The notes: generated from the sequence alone by a model not told the origin. Shown: positions 53,542 through 62,210, counted from the first letter of the stretch. The stretch is 64,000 nucleotides of DNA from Haloarchaeobius salinus (GCF_024464185.1 NZ_JANHAU010000001.1:868001-932000); one strand, 5' to 3'. Translations and numbers: made by a program.

Positions 53542-54791
53542 GCTGGCACCGGACGGCGACGGACCGCTGGCGCTGGCTCGTCCCCGTCGCGCTGGTGCTC
53601 GCACCCGTCGGCGTCGTCTCGTCGAACCCGGCGGTCGTGCTCTGTGCGGTCGTCTGCGTCGGCGTCGCGGCGTTCGCTCGCGCATCGCCGGGGCCGCTCC
53701 CGACCCTCGCCTGCGAGCGTCGGTTCGAGGAGCGCGACGACGGCACCGTCGCGGTCTCGCTCCGGGTCGCGAACGACGGCGACGCACCCCTTTCGGACGT
53801 GCGCGTCGTCGACGGGGTCCCGGCGGACTGCACCGTGGTCGACGGGACGCCGGAGCTGGCGTGCTCGCTGCCGGCCGGGGGCTCCCGGACGCTGCGCTAC
53901 CGGGTCGAGTTGCCCGAATCAACCCGCCGGTTCGAGAAGCCGTTCGTCGTGCTGGCGGACCGGGCCGGTCGCGTCGAACTCGATTCGCGGGTCGACGCCG
54001 GTGCGGACCGACTCGGGAGCTCGCGGCCCCTGCCGGACGCTGAACCCGTGGCGCTCCGGCCGCCGAGGGGTGGTCCACCGGGGCCGCTGACCAGCACCGA
54101 GTCCGGCGAGGGCCTCGCGTTCCACTCGGTCCGCGAGTACCGCCGCGGCGACCCGCTCGCCCGGGTCGACTGGTCGCGCCTCGCCCGGACCGGCGACCTC
54201 TCGACGGTGACGTTCCGGGCGGAGCGCGCCCCGACCGTGGTGCTGGTCGTCGACGCCCGGTCGGACGCGTACGTGGCGCGAGCGGCCGACGCGACACCGG
54301 CACGGGACCACGCGGTCGACGCCGCCCGGACGCTCGTCACCGGACTGGCGGACGCGCAGGTCGGGCTCGCGGTGCTCGGGTCGGGCGTGTCGTGGACGCC
54401 GCCGGGGTCCGGACGGAGCCATCGCGCGAAGCTCCGGCGCGAACTCGACACCGACCCCGCACTGGTCGCGCCGCCGGAGGATCCGGACCCCGACCTCGGA
54501 TCGGTGGCGTCGACGCTCCGGACGCGCGCACCGGCCGACGCGCAGGTCTGCCTGCTGACGCCGCTCTGTGACGACGAGGTGGCGACGCTGGCCCGGCGGC
54601 TCGACGCGGGCGGGACGCCCGTCTCCGTCGTGAGCCCGGACCCGACGACGACGGACGGCCCCGGCAACCAGCTCGCCCACCTGGAGCGCGTCGCACGGGT
54701 CCGCGAGCTGCGGCGGGCCGGGATTCCCGTGCTCGACTGGACCGAGGGCGACGCCCGCGAGGCGTTCGCACGGACGGGGTGGTCGCGATGA
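53538..54791 (+). CDS. DUF58-domain protein (vWA-like, MoxR-associated family)
   Basis: The 417-residue protein has two N-terminal transmembrane helices (about 14-30 and 32-50). A beta-sandwich DUF11-like region (about 55-150) and the DUF58 signature (EYRRGDPLARVDWSRLARTG, about 197-216) follow. A von Willebrand A-like domain (VVLVVDARSDAYVARAADA) completes it. DUF58 proteins normally depend on a MoxR AAA+ ATPase, but none is next to this cluster. ATGA couples it to both neighbours. Confidence 0.88.
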   Translation: MSWHRTATDRWRWLVPVALVLAPVGVVSSNPAVVLCAVVCVGVAAFARASPGPLPTLACERRFEERDDGTVAVSLRVANDGDAPLSDVRVVDGVPADCTVVDGTPELACSLPAGGSRTLRYRVELPESTRRFEKPFVVLADRAGRVELDSRVDAGADRLGSSRPLPDAEPVALRPPRGGPPGPLTSTESGEGLAFHSVREYRRGDPLARVDWSRLARTGDLSTVTFRAERAPTVVLVVDARSDAYVARAADATPARDHAVDAARTLVTGLADAQVGLAVLGSGVSWTPPGSGRSHRAKLRRELDTDPALVAPPEDPDPDLGSVASTLRTRAPADAQVCLLTPLCDDEVATLARRLDAGGTPVSVVSPDPTTTDGPGNQLAHLERVARVRELRRAGIPVLDWTEGDAREAFARTGWSR

Positions 54792-55288
54792 CGGAGCGAG
54801 AATGGACCGTGCTCGCCTCCGGGGGGACGCCCGCGGTCCTCGTCGCACTCCTCGCCGCCCTCGCCGCGACGTTCGTCGCCGCCGTGACGGTCCCCGGCAC
54901 CGTCGTCGCGGTCGCCGGGACCGCCGCACTCGGGGCCGGCACCGTCCACGACGGCCGCCGGACGCGGCTCGCCGGGGCCGCGCTGCTGGTCGGTGCGGTC
55001 GCATACGGCGCGTACGGCGGTCTCCCGATTCCGGCCGTCCTCGGCGGCACCGTCGCCGCGCTGGTCGCCGCCGACGGCGCGGAACGGGCGGTCGCCCTCG
55101 ACGCGCAGGTGTCCGATGCCGCGACGGCGGGGCTGGTCCTCCGGCGGACGGGCACCACGCTCCTCGCCGGGGCGGTCGTAGCGGGACTCGGCTACGGTGC
55201 CTACCGCGTCGGCTCCGGGGAGGCTCCGGCGGCCGCGGCCGCGTTGCTGCTCGTCGGGGCACTGCTGTCGGCGGCCGCACTCAGGTAG
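54788..55288 (+). CDS. Multi-helix membrane protein of the DUF58 cluster (DUF7519-like)
   Basis: The 166-residue protein is almost entirely hydrophobic, with about six Ala/Val/Gly-rich helices and only short charged loops (GTVHDGRRTRLAG, LDAQVSDAATAG). ATG 54788 overlaps the DUF58 stop. It is the last gene of the four-gene operon and converges on uppS with no gap. I recall the family as DUF7519; function unknown. Confidence 0.78.
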   Translation: MTEREWTVLASGGTPAVLVALLAALAATFVAAVTVPGTVVAVAGTAALGAGTVHDGRRTRLAGAALLVGAVAYGAYGGLPIPAVLGGTVAALVAADGAERAVALDAQVSDAATAGLVLRRTGTTLLAGAVVAGLGYGAYRVGSGEAPAAAAALLLVGALLSAAALR

Positions 55289-56212
55289 TCAGTCCGCCGT
55301 CGTCGTCTCCTCGGCGACCCGGGAGGCCTCGTCGTGCTCGCTGCCCGAGAGCGAGTCGCGGAACTTCCGGACGACGCTGGTCGCCTCGGCGAGCTCCGTG
55401 GTGCCGAACGCCTTCACGAGCGCGAGCGCCCGGCGGGCACGGGTGCGCCGCCAGGACTGCTCGCGGTTCTCGTAGGTCCGGATGGCCCGGAGGAAGTCCA
55501 CCTTCGAGAACTCCGGCCAGTACGGCGCACAGAAGAAGACGGCGGCCTCGTTCCCGTTGGCGTGCCACGGCAGGAAGTTCGAGGTGCGCTCGGCCCCGCC
55601 GGTCCGGATGATGAGGTCCACGTCCCGAACCGACTGGCCGTAGAGCCGGTCCTCGACGGTCCCGACGTCGACGTCCTCGGCGGCGAGTTCGCCCTCGTCC
55701 ACGGCACGGGCGATCTCCCGGGCGGCGGTGAGCAGTTCGTTCCGGCCGCCGTAGGCCAGCGCGATGTTGAGCACGAACTCGTCGTAGCCCCGGGTCTGCT
55801 CCTCGGCGTGGCGGACGGCCGACCGGACCCGCTCTGGGAGCATCTCGGCGTCACCGATGACGCGGATGGCGACCTCGTGCTCGTGGATCTGGTCGTGGTC
55901 CGCGAAGTCCCGCAGCTTCTCCGCCATCAGGTCGAACAGCGGGTCGAGCTCCTCCTGTGGCCGCTCGAAGTTCTCCGTCGAGAACGTGTACAGCGTCAGC
56001 TCCTCGACGCCCACGTCGCGGCACCACTGCAGGATCTCCTCGCTGGTCTTCGCGCCCGCCTTGTGCCCGTCGGGGGCGTCGTCGCCGCGCTGTCGGGCGT
56101 ACCGGCGGTTCCCGTCCTGGATGACGGCGACGTGGGTCGGCGAGCCCGATATCTCCCGCTTCAACAGCTGCTCGTACGTCGACCGCCACCGCTGCCGGAC
56201 CCACGCTCGCAT
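55289..56212 (-). CDS. uppS: Polyprenyl diphosphate synthase (UppS, catalytic type)
   Basis: The 307-residue cis-prenyltransferase has the catalytic motif VAVIQDGNRRYA (Asp33 and Asn35), ELTLYTFSTENFERPQEEL, and NIALAYGGRNELL. Region V reads DLIIRTGGAERTSNFLPWHA, followed by VFFCAPYWPEF instead of the usual ELYF-D-x-x-W-P. It makes the polyprenyl chain for dolichyl-type carriers in protein glycosylation. ATG 56210-56212 is chosen. It is divergent from cspA. The other family member at 51413 keeps the ELYFTD region. Confidence 0.92.
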   Translation of the reverse strand: MRAWVRQRWRSTYEQLLKREISGSPTHVAVIQDGNRRYARQRGDDAPDGHKAGAKTSEEILQWCRDVGVEELTLYTFSTENFERPQEELDPLFDLMAEKLRDFADHDQIHEHEVAIRVIGDAEMLPERVRSAVRHAEEQTRGYDEFVLNIALAYGGRNELLTAAREIARAVDEGELAAEDVDVGTVEDRLYGQSVRDVDLIIRTGGAERTSNFLPWHANGNEAAVFFCAPYWPEFSKVDFLRAIRTYENREQSWRRTRARRALALVKAFGTTELAEATSVVRKFRDSLSGSEHDEASRVAEETTTAD

Positions 56213-56298
56213 CACCGGTTCTTCGACGGAGCGGCTAATGGGTCTTGTGTTGTCGAACTGGTGGATCGTCCGCGTGCCGAGCGAGCACGCCACACACC

Positions 56299-56306
56299 TT
56301 TTTATT
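56299..56306 (+). promoter_or_regulatory. TATA box of the cold-shock protein gene
   Basis: TTTTTATT is centred about 29 bases before ATG 56332, giving a leaderless transcript. Confidence 0.55.
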
Positions 56307-56331
56307 CGATGCCGTCGTGATTCCACGTGGA

Positions 56332-56526
56332 ATGGCAACAGGTACTGTCGATTTCTTCAAGGAATCGGGTGGTTACGGCTTCATCGCGACGGAGGACCAC
56401 GACGAGGACGTGTTCTTCCACATGGAGGACGTCGGCGGCGACGACCTGGAGGAGGGCCAGGAGGTCGAGTTCGAGATCGTCGACACCGACGACGGGCCGC
56501 GGGCGCAGAACCTCACGCGACTGTAG
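56332..56526 (+). CDS. Cold-shock protein (CspA family)
   Basis: The 64-residue protein is a single cold-shock domain: MATGTVDFFKESGGYGFIAT contains RNP1-like GGYGFI, and EDVFFHMEDV contains RNP2-like VFFH. It binds single-stranded nucleic acid as an RNA chaperone or transcription antiterminator. Haloarchaea usually have several copies. It is short and acidic, as expected. Confidence 0.95.
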   Translation: MATGTVDFFKESGGYGFIATEDHDEDVFFHMEDVGGDDLEEGQEVEFEIVDTDDGPRAQNLTRL

Positions 56527-56662
56527 GCCGTCACTCCCACAGGCGAGCGGCTTCCGGGCGGACGGCGTGCCGTCTTTCCCGTGTCACACCCATATTTTCC
56601 GCACGGCCAGCGGCGCGGCCGGACCGTGAGCGATTTGAGTGGGCGGGACGACGGGTCGAGCA

Positions 56663-57067
56663 ATGAGCGACACCGTCGACGACGATCTCGTGAAACGGAC
56701 GAAGGCGCTGCTCGAACCCGGCGACATCGACCTCAACGGCGTCATCGTCCACACGGACTACTCGGGCCAGGAGGACCTCGAGATGATGCAGGCGACGCTC
56801 GACGCGGGCGACATCATCGCCGAGCACGCGGGCCACGACCCGAAGGACGTCTACGTCCACTCCGGCAACGACGACCCCGACTTCTCCTCGAACCAGCATC
56901 AGGGGCTCACCATCGACGGCGAGGAGTTCGTCTGGGAGTGCCAGCAGCTCCTCCGACAGGGGAGCTTCGACGTTGTCATCTACTACGAGGCGGCCGCCGA
57001 CCACGAGGCCATCGTCGCGGGCATCGAGGACCTCGGCTACGACGTGACGGGCGTCCGCGGCGACTGA
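56663..57067 (+). CDS. Haloarchaeal conserved protein (DUF5778-like)
   Basis: The 134-residue soluble acidic protein starts MSDTVDDDLVKRTKALLEPG. The conserved region HTDYSGQEDLEMMQATLDAG and WECQQLLRQGSFDVVIYYEA is well kept. It resembles a family I recall as DUF5778; no function is known. It has no metal or catalytic motif that I can point to. ATG 56663 is preferred to 56639. It probably has its own transcript. Confidence 0.75.
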   Translation: MSDTVDDDLVKRTKALLEPGDIDLNGVIVHTDYSGQEDLEMMQATLDAGDIIAEHAGHDPKDVYVHSGNDDPDFSSNQHQGLTIDGEEFVWECQQLLRQGSFDVVIYYEAAADHEAIVAGIEDLGYDVTGVRGD

Positions 57068-57154
57068 CGAGACGGCCGGGACGGACGGCTGGTCGTCTGT
57101 TCCAGCGGGGCGCCGGCCCCCACGTATTTGTCTCGTGACAGCGAGATGCCATTC

Positions 57155-57412
57155 ATGCCGAAACGCACGGGGGCATCACACGCGGTCGCCGCGTTCGTGA
57201 TGATGGTCGGTGGAACGTACCTGAAGGACTTCCTGAAGCGCTACGTCGACGCGGGCGACCTCGCAACGGTGGTCGCGGACGCGGCGGGGACCGTCGCCGC
57301 CCATCCGGACATCGACGCGACGGCCGAGACGGTGACGCTGGTCCTGTCGGCGGCCGTCGTCGCCGGCCTCGCGTTCGTCTGGGGCTACGCGTACCACCGG
57401 ACGGTGCTGTGA
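57155..57412 (+). CDS. Small membrane protein, function unknown
   Basis: The 85-residue protein has two hydrophobic segments (about 8-22, AVAAFVMMVGGTYL, and 59-80, LVLSAAVVAGLAFVWGYAY), linked by an acidic/alanine-rich stretch. A TATA-like ACGTATTTG (57122-57130) is centred about 29 bases before ATG 57155; ATG 57146 is an alternative. I recognise no family. Confidence 0.6.
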   Translation: MPKRTGASHAVAAFVMMVGGTYLKDFLKRYVDAGDLATVVADAAGTVAAHPDIDATAETVTLVLSAAVVAGLAFVWGYAYHRTVL

Positions 57413-57443
57413 GGAGCGCGGCCACGCAGTCGTCGCGGGAGTC

Positions 57444-58049
57444 TCAGTCGCGGTCGAGTCTCTTCCTGAATATCGTGTTCGCCGCGAAGCCGCCGAGTCG
57501 GTCGCGAGCGTCGACCCGGACCGACGGCCGGTACTCGTCGAAGCCGACGTAGCAGAACCGGGTGCCGTCCTCGCTCCGCTCGTCGACGAGGTCGACGCGG
57601 CTGGCGTGGTCGGCGGGCAACTCGTCCCCGGCGACCTGCACCAGAATCAGCGACGGCTCGTAGCCGCAGGCGCGGTAGAACCCCTCGACGTTGTCGGCCG
57701 AGGCGACGCTGACCACGTCGGCGTGCACCCGTGCTCCCTCCTCGAACGCGCTCAGCAGTTCCCGCCCGAGGCCGTTCCCCTCGTGGCCGTTCCTGACGCC
57801 GATGGCCGCGAGGACGGCGGCGTCGTCGTCGACCTCCGGGCCGTTCGCGTAGCCCGATGCGGCCCCGAGGAGGGTGCCGTCACCGGAGCCGGCCCGCCCG
57901 CCGTCGGCCTCGGCGAGCACGAACAGTTCCGGGACGCGCTCGAACCGCTCGCGGAACGTCTCCCGGGACACGTCGTGGCCGACGAACTCGCGCTCGAAGG
58001 TGCGCATCGCGTCGAGGTCGGCCACGGTCGCGGTTCTGATGGTCGCCAT
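57444..58049 (-). CDS. GNAT-family N-acetyltransferase
   Basis: The 201-residue protein has an N-terminal GNAT domain: MATIRTATVADLDAMRTFER, VLAAIGVRNGHEGNGLGREL (the CoA-binding Q/R-x-x-G-x-G) and SADNVEGFYRACGYE. It is extended by about 60 residues (residues 140-201), possibly a substrate-recognition part. ATG 58047-58049 is the family start. It is divergent from the siroheme decarboxylase gene. Confidence 0.88.
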   Translation of the reverse strand: MATIRTATVADLDAMRTFEREFVGHDVSRETFRERFERVPELFVLAEADGGRAGSGDGTLLGAASGYANGPEVDDDAAVLAAIGVRNGHEGNGLGRELLSAFEEGARVHADVVSVASADNVEGFYRACGYEPSLILVQVAGDELPADHASRVDLVDERSEDGTRFCYVGFDEYRPSVRVDARDRLGGFAANTIFRKRLDRD

Positions 58050-58130
58050 CGTCCTCGTCTCTCGGGAGGCCGGCAAGTGCGTTGTGGTGGTGTGTGAGCC
58101 GGTCCGGGGACGCGAACGCGGAGAGCGCGT

Positions 58131-58138
58131 CGTTTTTA
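58131..58138 (+). promoter_or_regulatory. TATA box of the siroheme decarboxylase gene
   Basis: CGTTTTTA is centred about 27 bases before ATG 58162, consistent with leaderless transcription. Confidence 0.5.
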
Positions 58139-58161
58139 CGCCCACGAACCCCAGACGGGGT

Positions 58162-59262
58162 ATGGGACGGGCCGTGGAGTACGAGCTGGACAGAACCGAC
58201 CGCGCCGTCGTCAACGCCTTCCAGGGAGGGTTCCCGGTGGTCCGCCGACCGTTCGAACCGGCGGCGGCCGCACTCCGGGACCGAGGCGTCCAGGTGAGCG
58301 CCGACGAGCTGGTCGAGCGCGTCCGGACGCTCGACGACGAGGGGGTCCTGAGCCGGTTCGGGCCGCTCGTCAACGCACAGGAGATCGGCGGTACCGCGAC
58401 GCTCGTCGCGATGCACGCCCCCGAGGACCGGTTCGACGAGGTCGCCGAGCAGGTCAACGCGCACCGCGAGGTCGCACACAACTACGAGCGAGAGCATCCC
58501 CACCTCAACATGTGGTTCGTGCTCTCGGTCGCCGACGGCGAGGACGAGACCGCTGCGGAGCGCGTCGAGTCCGTCCTCGCGGAGATCGAGGCGGAGACGG
58601 GACAGGAGACGTACAACCTGCCGAAACAGCAGGAGTTCCGCGTCGAGGCGAAGTTCTACCTCGACGGCCCCGTCGCGGACGGCGACCTCGACCTCACCGG
58701 GCTCGGGCCGAGCGTCGAGCCCTCCGGTCGGAAGACGCTGACGCCCCGCGAGCGCGACCTCGTCCTCGAGATACAGGACGGGTTCCCCGTGACGGCGACG
58801 CCGTACCTCGATGTCGCGGAGACGCTCGACGAGGACGTGGACTGGGTCGTCGAGACGGTCCGCCGGTTCGAGCGCGAGGGAAAGATACGGCGCATCGGCG
58901 TCATCCCGAACCACTACGCGCTCGGCTACACGGAGAACGGGATGACCGTCTGGAACGTGCCCGACGACGTGGTCGACGAGGTCGGCCCCGTCGTCGCCGG
59001 TCTCGACTTCGTCACGCACTGCTACGAGCGCCCCCGCCACGATGGGGTCTGGCCGTACAACTTCTTCGCGATGACCCACGGCCGCTCGGAGGCGGAGAGC
59101 CAGCAGCGCATCGAGCAGGTCCGCGAGAAGATGGCGGAGTACTGGGACGTCGACGACGAGGACTGGGATTCGCTGTTCTCGACGCGCATCCTGAAGAAAA
59201 CGGGTATCCGGCTCGCGGAGCGGGCGGACGCGAACACGGACGTCGAAGTGGAGGCCCAGTGA
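58162..59262 (+). CDS. Fused siroheme decarboxylase AhbA-AhbB (AsnC/Lrp-like)
   Basis: The 366-residue protein is a tandem of two AsnC-like halves (about 5-165 and 190-345). Each has a wHTH-like start (LDRTDRAVVNAFQGGFPVVR and LTPRERDLVLEIQDGFPVTA) and a ferredoxin-like domain. These are the hallmarks of AhbA and AhbB, which usually are separate subunits that decarboxylate siroheme to didecarboxysiroheme. Siroheme-related genes lie directly downstream, so the call is preferred over a plain Lrp regulator. The RHDGVWPYNFFAMTHG segment is typical of this family. Archaeal haem is made by this route. Confidence 0.9.
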   Translation: MGRAVEYELDRTDRAVVNAFQGGFPVVRRPFEPAAAALRDRGVQVSADELVERVRTLDDEGVLSRFGPLVNAQEIGGTATLVAMHAPEDRFDEVAEQVNAHREVAHNYEREHPHLNMWFVLSVADGEDETAAERVESVLAEIEAETGQETYNLPKQQEFRVEAKFYLDGPVADGDLDLTGLGPSVEPSGRKTLTPRERDLVLEIQDGFPVTATPYLDVAETLDEDVDWVVETVRRFEREGKIRRIGVIPNHYALGYTENGMTVWNVPDDVVDEVGPVVAGLDFVTHCYERPRHDGVWPYNFFAMTHGRSEAESQQRIEQVREKMAEYWDVDDEDWDSLFSTRILKKTGIRLAERADANTDVEVEAQ

Positions 59263-59287
59263 CGGCTACTGCGGCAACGACCGCCGT

Positions 59288-59323
59288 GGGTCCCCACCCG
59301 GTGGGACCCTCCAGTGAGTTTTT
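59288..59323 (+). terminator. Possible terminator after the siroheme decarboxylase gene
   Basis: A 7-bp stem (GGGTCCC at 59288-59294 with GGGACCC at 59303-59309) and a T5 run at 59319-59323 follow the stop codon by 26 bases. It would separate this gene from the next two haem genes, at least in part. Confidence 0.4.
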
Positions 59324-59380
59324 GTCCGTCGCTTCCCTCGCACCGGTAGAGCCGATGCCACCACACCGGAGGCGACCTCG

Positions 59381-60049
59381 ATGATCCCGTTGCTCCACGA
59401 CTTCACCGACACGACGGTCCTCGTCGTCGGCGGCGGACGCGTCGGCGCGCGCAAGGCCCGGCGGTTCGCCCGCGAGGCCCGCGTCGTCGTCGTCAGCCCC
59501 GCGTTCGCCGACGAGGGCGAGGACGCCCCGGCCGTCGACTTCGGCGGTGCCGAGAAGGTCCGCGCGGCGCTCGAACCCGACGATGTCGGGGACTGGCTTG
59601 ACCGGCTGGACCCGGTACTCGTCGTCGCCGCGACCGACGACGGCGAGCTGAACGCGGCCGTCGAGCGCGCCGCGAAGGCCCGTACCGTGCTCGTGAACCG
59701 GACCGACACGCACGGTGGCCGCGACCCCGGCAGCGTGGTCGTGCCCGCGACCGTGCGTGACGACCCCGTCGTCGTCGCCATCTCGACGGGTGGGGCGTCA
59801 CCGGCGCTGTCGAAGCACCTCCGCGAGACGCTCGAGGAGGATATCGAGGGTTCGGGTGCGATGGCCGAGCTGACCGGGCTCGTCCGCGAGGAGCTGCAGG
59901 CCCGGGAGATCCAACCCGAGCGACGGCGCACCGTGGTACGGGACGTGGTTCGGTCCCCCGACGTTTGGACAGCTTTACGTACAGGAAACCCCAACCTCCG
60001 GCAGATAGCGCGCGAGGTCGTTGCCGACCGCGCACTCGACGAAGCATGA
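59381..60049 (+). CDS. Precorrin-2 dehydrogenase / sirohydrochlorin ferrochelatase (CysG-N/Met8-like)
   Basis: The 222-residue protein has an NAD-binding fold (TVLVVGGGRVGARKARRFAR) and the family's conserved LVVAATDDGELNAAV, VNRTD and ISTGGASPALSKHLRE segments. It oxidises precorrin-2 to sirohydrochlorin and may insert iron. It makes the substrate for the fused decarboxylase just upstream. ATG 59381 opens MIPLLHDFTDTTVL. Its stop overlaps the hemA start by ATGA. Confidence 0.93.
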   Translation: MIPLLHDFTDTTVLVVGGGRVGARKARRFAREARVVVVSPAFADEGEDAPAVDFGGAEKVRAALEPDDVGDWLDRLDPVLVVAATDDGELNAAVERAAKARTVLVNRTDTHGGRDPGSVVVPATVRDDPVVVAISTGGASPALSKHLRETLEEDIEGSGAMAELTGLVREELQAREIQPERRRTVVRDVVRSPDVWTALRTGNPNLRQIAREVVADRALDEA

Positions 60050-61362
60050 TAGGTGCCTCTGGCGTCATCTCAGGCGTTCGCGTCTCGCACTCGGTCGCCA
60101 GTGTCGACGACATCGCGGCGGCCAGCGGAGCCACCCAGCGCGAGGTCGTCACCGACCTGACCGCACGCGACGGCGTCCACGAGGCGTTCTGTCTGCACAC
60201 CTGCAACCGTGCGGAGGCGTACGTCGTCACCGACGACCCGGCGACCGGTCGGGCGGCGCTTGCGTCCTACACCGAGCGCGTGGACGACGACGTGGTCGTC
60301 CGGATGGACCACGAGGAGAGCCTGCGACACCTGCTCCGTGTCGCGGCCGGCCTCGAGTCCATCGTCCTCGGCGAGGACCAGATCCTTGGCCAGATCCGCT
60401 CCGCCTACGAGGACGCCCGTGGTGTCGACGGGCTCGGGGCGATGCTCGACGACGCCGTGTTGAAGTCGATCCACGTCGGCGAACGCGTCCGCGACGAGAC
60501 CGACATCAACGAGGGTGTCGTCTCGCTGGGGTCGGCCGCCGCGAACCTCGTCGCCGCCGAGCGCGACCTCCCCGAGTCGACGGCGCTCGTCGTCGGTGCG
60601 GGCGAGATGGCGACGCTCGCGGCACGGGCGCTCGCCGACCGCGGCGTCGCCGAGCTCGTCGTCGCGAACCGGACACTCCCGCACGCCGAACACCTCGTGG
60701 GCGAGGTCGAGGTCGACGCCGAGGCGGTCACGTTGGCCGCCGTCGACAGCGTGACGCGGGACGCCGACGTGGTCGTCACGGCGACGGGCAGCGACGAACC
60801 GGTCATCGCGCGGGCCGACCTCGACGACGGCCGCGAACGGACCGTCTTCGACCTCGCACAGCCCCGTGACGTCGAGGCGGCCGCCCGCGAGCTGGACGCC
60901 GTCGACGTGTACGACCTCGACGACCTCGAGGACGTCACCGACGAGACGCGGGAGAAGCGCCGTGAAGCAGCCGGCGAGGTCGAGACGATGGTCGAGACGG
61001 AGTTCGACCTCCTGCTCGAACAGTACAAGCGAAAGCGCGCCGACGAGGTCATCGCGGCGATGTACGAGTCCGCGGAGCGCGTGAAGGCCCGGGAGGTCGA
61101 GACCGCCCTCTCGAAGCTCGACCTCGACGACGAGGAGCGCGAGGTCGTCGAGTCGATGGCGGACGCGCTGGTCGGCCAGCTGCTCGCGCCACCGACGAGG
61201 AGCCTGCGCGACGCCGCCGCCGAGGACGACTGGGCGACCATCAACACGGCGCTCCAGCTGTTCGACCCCGAGTTCGGCGGTTCGCCGCCCGCCTTCGTCG
61301 GTGCGGTCGCGGGCGACGACGACGCCGACATGCCGACCGGTGTCGTCACCGACGACGACTGA
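60046..61362 (+). CDS. hemA: Glutamyl-tRNA reductase HemA
   Basis: The 438-residue enzyme makes glutamate-1-semialdehyde, the first step of tetrapyrrole synthesis. The catalytic Cys is in FCLHTCNRAEAYVV near residue 52. The conserved VLGEDQILGQIRSAYEDA segment, an NADP fold (ALVVGAGEMATLAARALADR) and a C-terminal dimerisation helix follow. An acidic tail ends the protein. It is translationally coupled to the precorrin-2 dehydrogenase gene. Confidence 0.96.
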   Translation: MIGASGVISGVRVSHSVASVDDIAAASGATQREVVTDLTARDGVHEAFCLHTCNRAEAYVVTDDPATGRAALASYTERVDDDVVVRMDHEESLRHLLRVAAGLESIVLGEDQILGQIRSAYEDARGVDGLGAMLDDAVLKSIHVGERVRDETDINEGVVSLGSAAANLVAAERDLPESTALVVGAGEMATLAARALADRGVAELVVANRTLPHAEHLVGEVEVDAEAVTLAAVDSVTRDADVVVTATGSDEPVIARADLDDGRERTVFDLAQPRDVEAAARELDAVDVYDLDDLEDVTDETREKRREAAGEVETMVETEFDLLLEQYKRKRADEVIAAMYESAERVKAREVETALSKLDLDDEEREVVESMADALVGQLLAPPTRSLRDAAAEDDWATINTALQLFDPEFGGSPPAFVGAVAGDDDADMPTGVVTDDD

Positions 61363-61391
61363 CGGCGGCCGACCGTCGCGACCCGGGGTTC

Positions 61392-62210
61392 TCAGCGGAG
61401 GTACCCGTCCACGTAGCGGGTCGTCGCCCGGAGCGTCGCGTCGCTCAGCTGCCACGTGTGCGTCCAGTGCCGGGGTTCGAGCTCGCGCCCGTCGTGGGTC
61501 GAGAACGACCCGTGGTCGTAACAGCCCGAGCCGTGCCACCGCGTCTCCCCGCCGACGAGCGTGGTGTCGGCGTAGGAGGTCGCGAGCGGGGTCACGACGA
61601 CCGTCTCGAGGTCACGACGGGCGACCGCGCCGAGGTCGTGCTCGCACCGACTCCCGTTGACCGCGGCGGCGACGTCGGGCCGGAGGACGGTGTGGAGCCA
61701 CTCGTGGACCGCCATGTTCTCGGAGACCGCACGGTCGTCCCAGAACTCGGTCGCGCCGAGGTTCGCGAACGCGACGGCCCCGCCGCTTGCCACGTCGCGG
61801 TTCGCGGCCCCGTAGCCGAGCGCCTGGTCGAACGGGAGTCGCGGGAGGTAGAGGTGGCAGGTCCCGTCGTCGTACGCGTCCCGGTCGCGGAGCCAGCGCT
61901 CGACGCTGTCGAAGAGCGCGGGCTGGTCGGTCGTCGAGACGTCGTCCGGCGGCACCGGCTCACCCTCGGTGACGGCCGTCTCGACCGTCACGTCGAGGGT
62001 CCGTTCCGCACGGGCGGCGACCTGTTCGACGCCGACGCGGACCGCGTCGCGGACGGACCGGGTGGTCCCGTTCCAGCCGAACCGGGCGTCGGGGTGGACG
62101 GCGACGGCGAGCCGTGGCGTCGGCTGTCGCGTCGGTCGGCCCGACGCGAGCCCGCCGATGGCGGCGGTGCCGACGGCCGCGAGGAGCCGTCGTCTGGAGA
62201 GCGACTGCAC
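61392..62210 (-). CDS. Tat-exported protein with HExxH motif (putative metalloprotease)
   Basis: The 272-residue protein has a Tat signal (LSRRRLLAAVGTAAIGGLAS) with no lipobox Cys, so it is likely secreted. The middle contains MAVHEWLHTVLRPDV, with the HExxH pattern of zinc metalloproteases. A third ligand (perhaps HDLGAVARRD) and four cysteines (GTCHLYLPRL, GSRCEHDLG, HGSGCYDHG) are visible. The family is not recognised. Proteolysis is inferred only from the motif. Confidence 0.7.
   Translation of the reverse strand: MQSLSRRRLLAAVGTAAIGGLASGRPTRQPTPRLAVAVHPDARFGWNGTTRSVRDAVRVGVEQVAARAERTLDVTVETAVTEGEPVPPDDVSTTDQPALFDSVERWLRDRDAYDDGTCHLYLPRLPFDQALGYGAANRDVASGGAVAFANLGATEFWDDRAVSENMAVHEWLHTVLRPDVAAAVNGSRCEHDLGAVARRDLETVVVTPLATSYADTTLVGGETRWHGSGCYDHGSFSTHDGRELEPRHWTHTWQLSDATLRATTRYVDGYLR

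Noticed and set aside
58162-59262. Plain Lrp/AsnC transcription regulator
   Set aside because: It is a tandem of two AsnC-like halves with family-specific motifs and lies beside siroheme and hemA genes, so siroheme decarboxylase is better supported.
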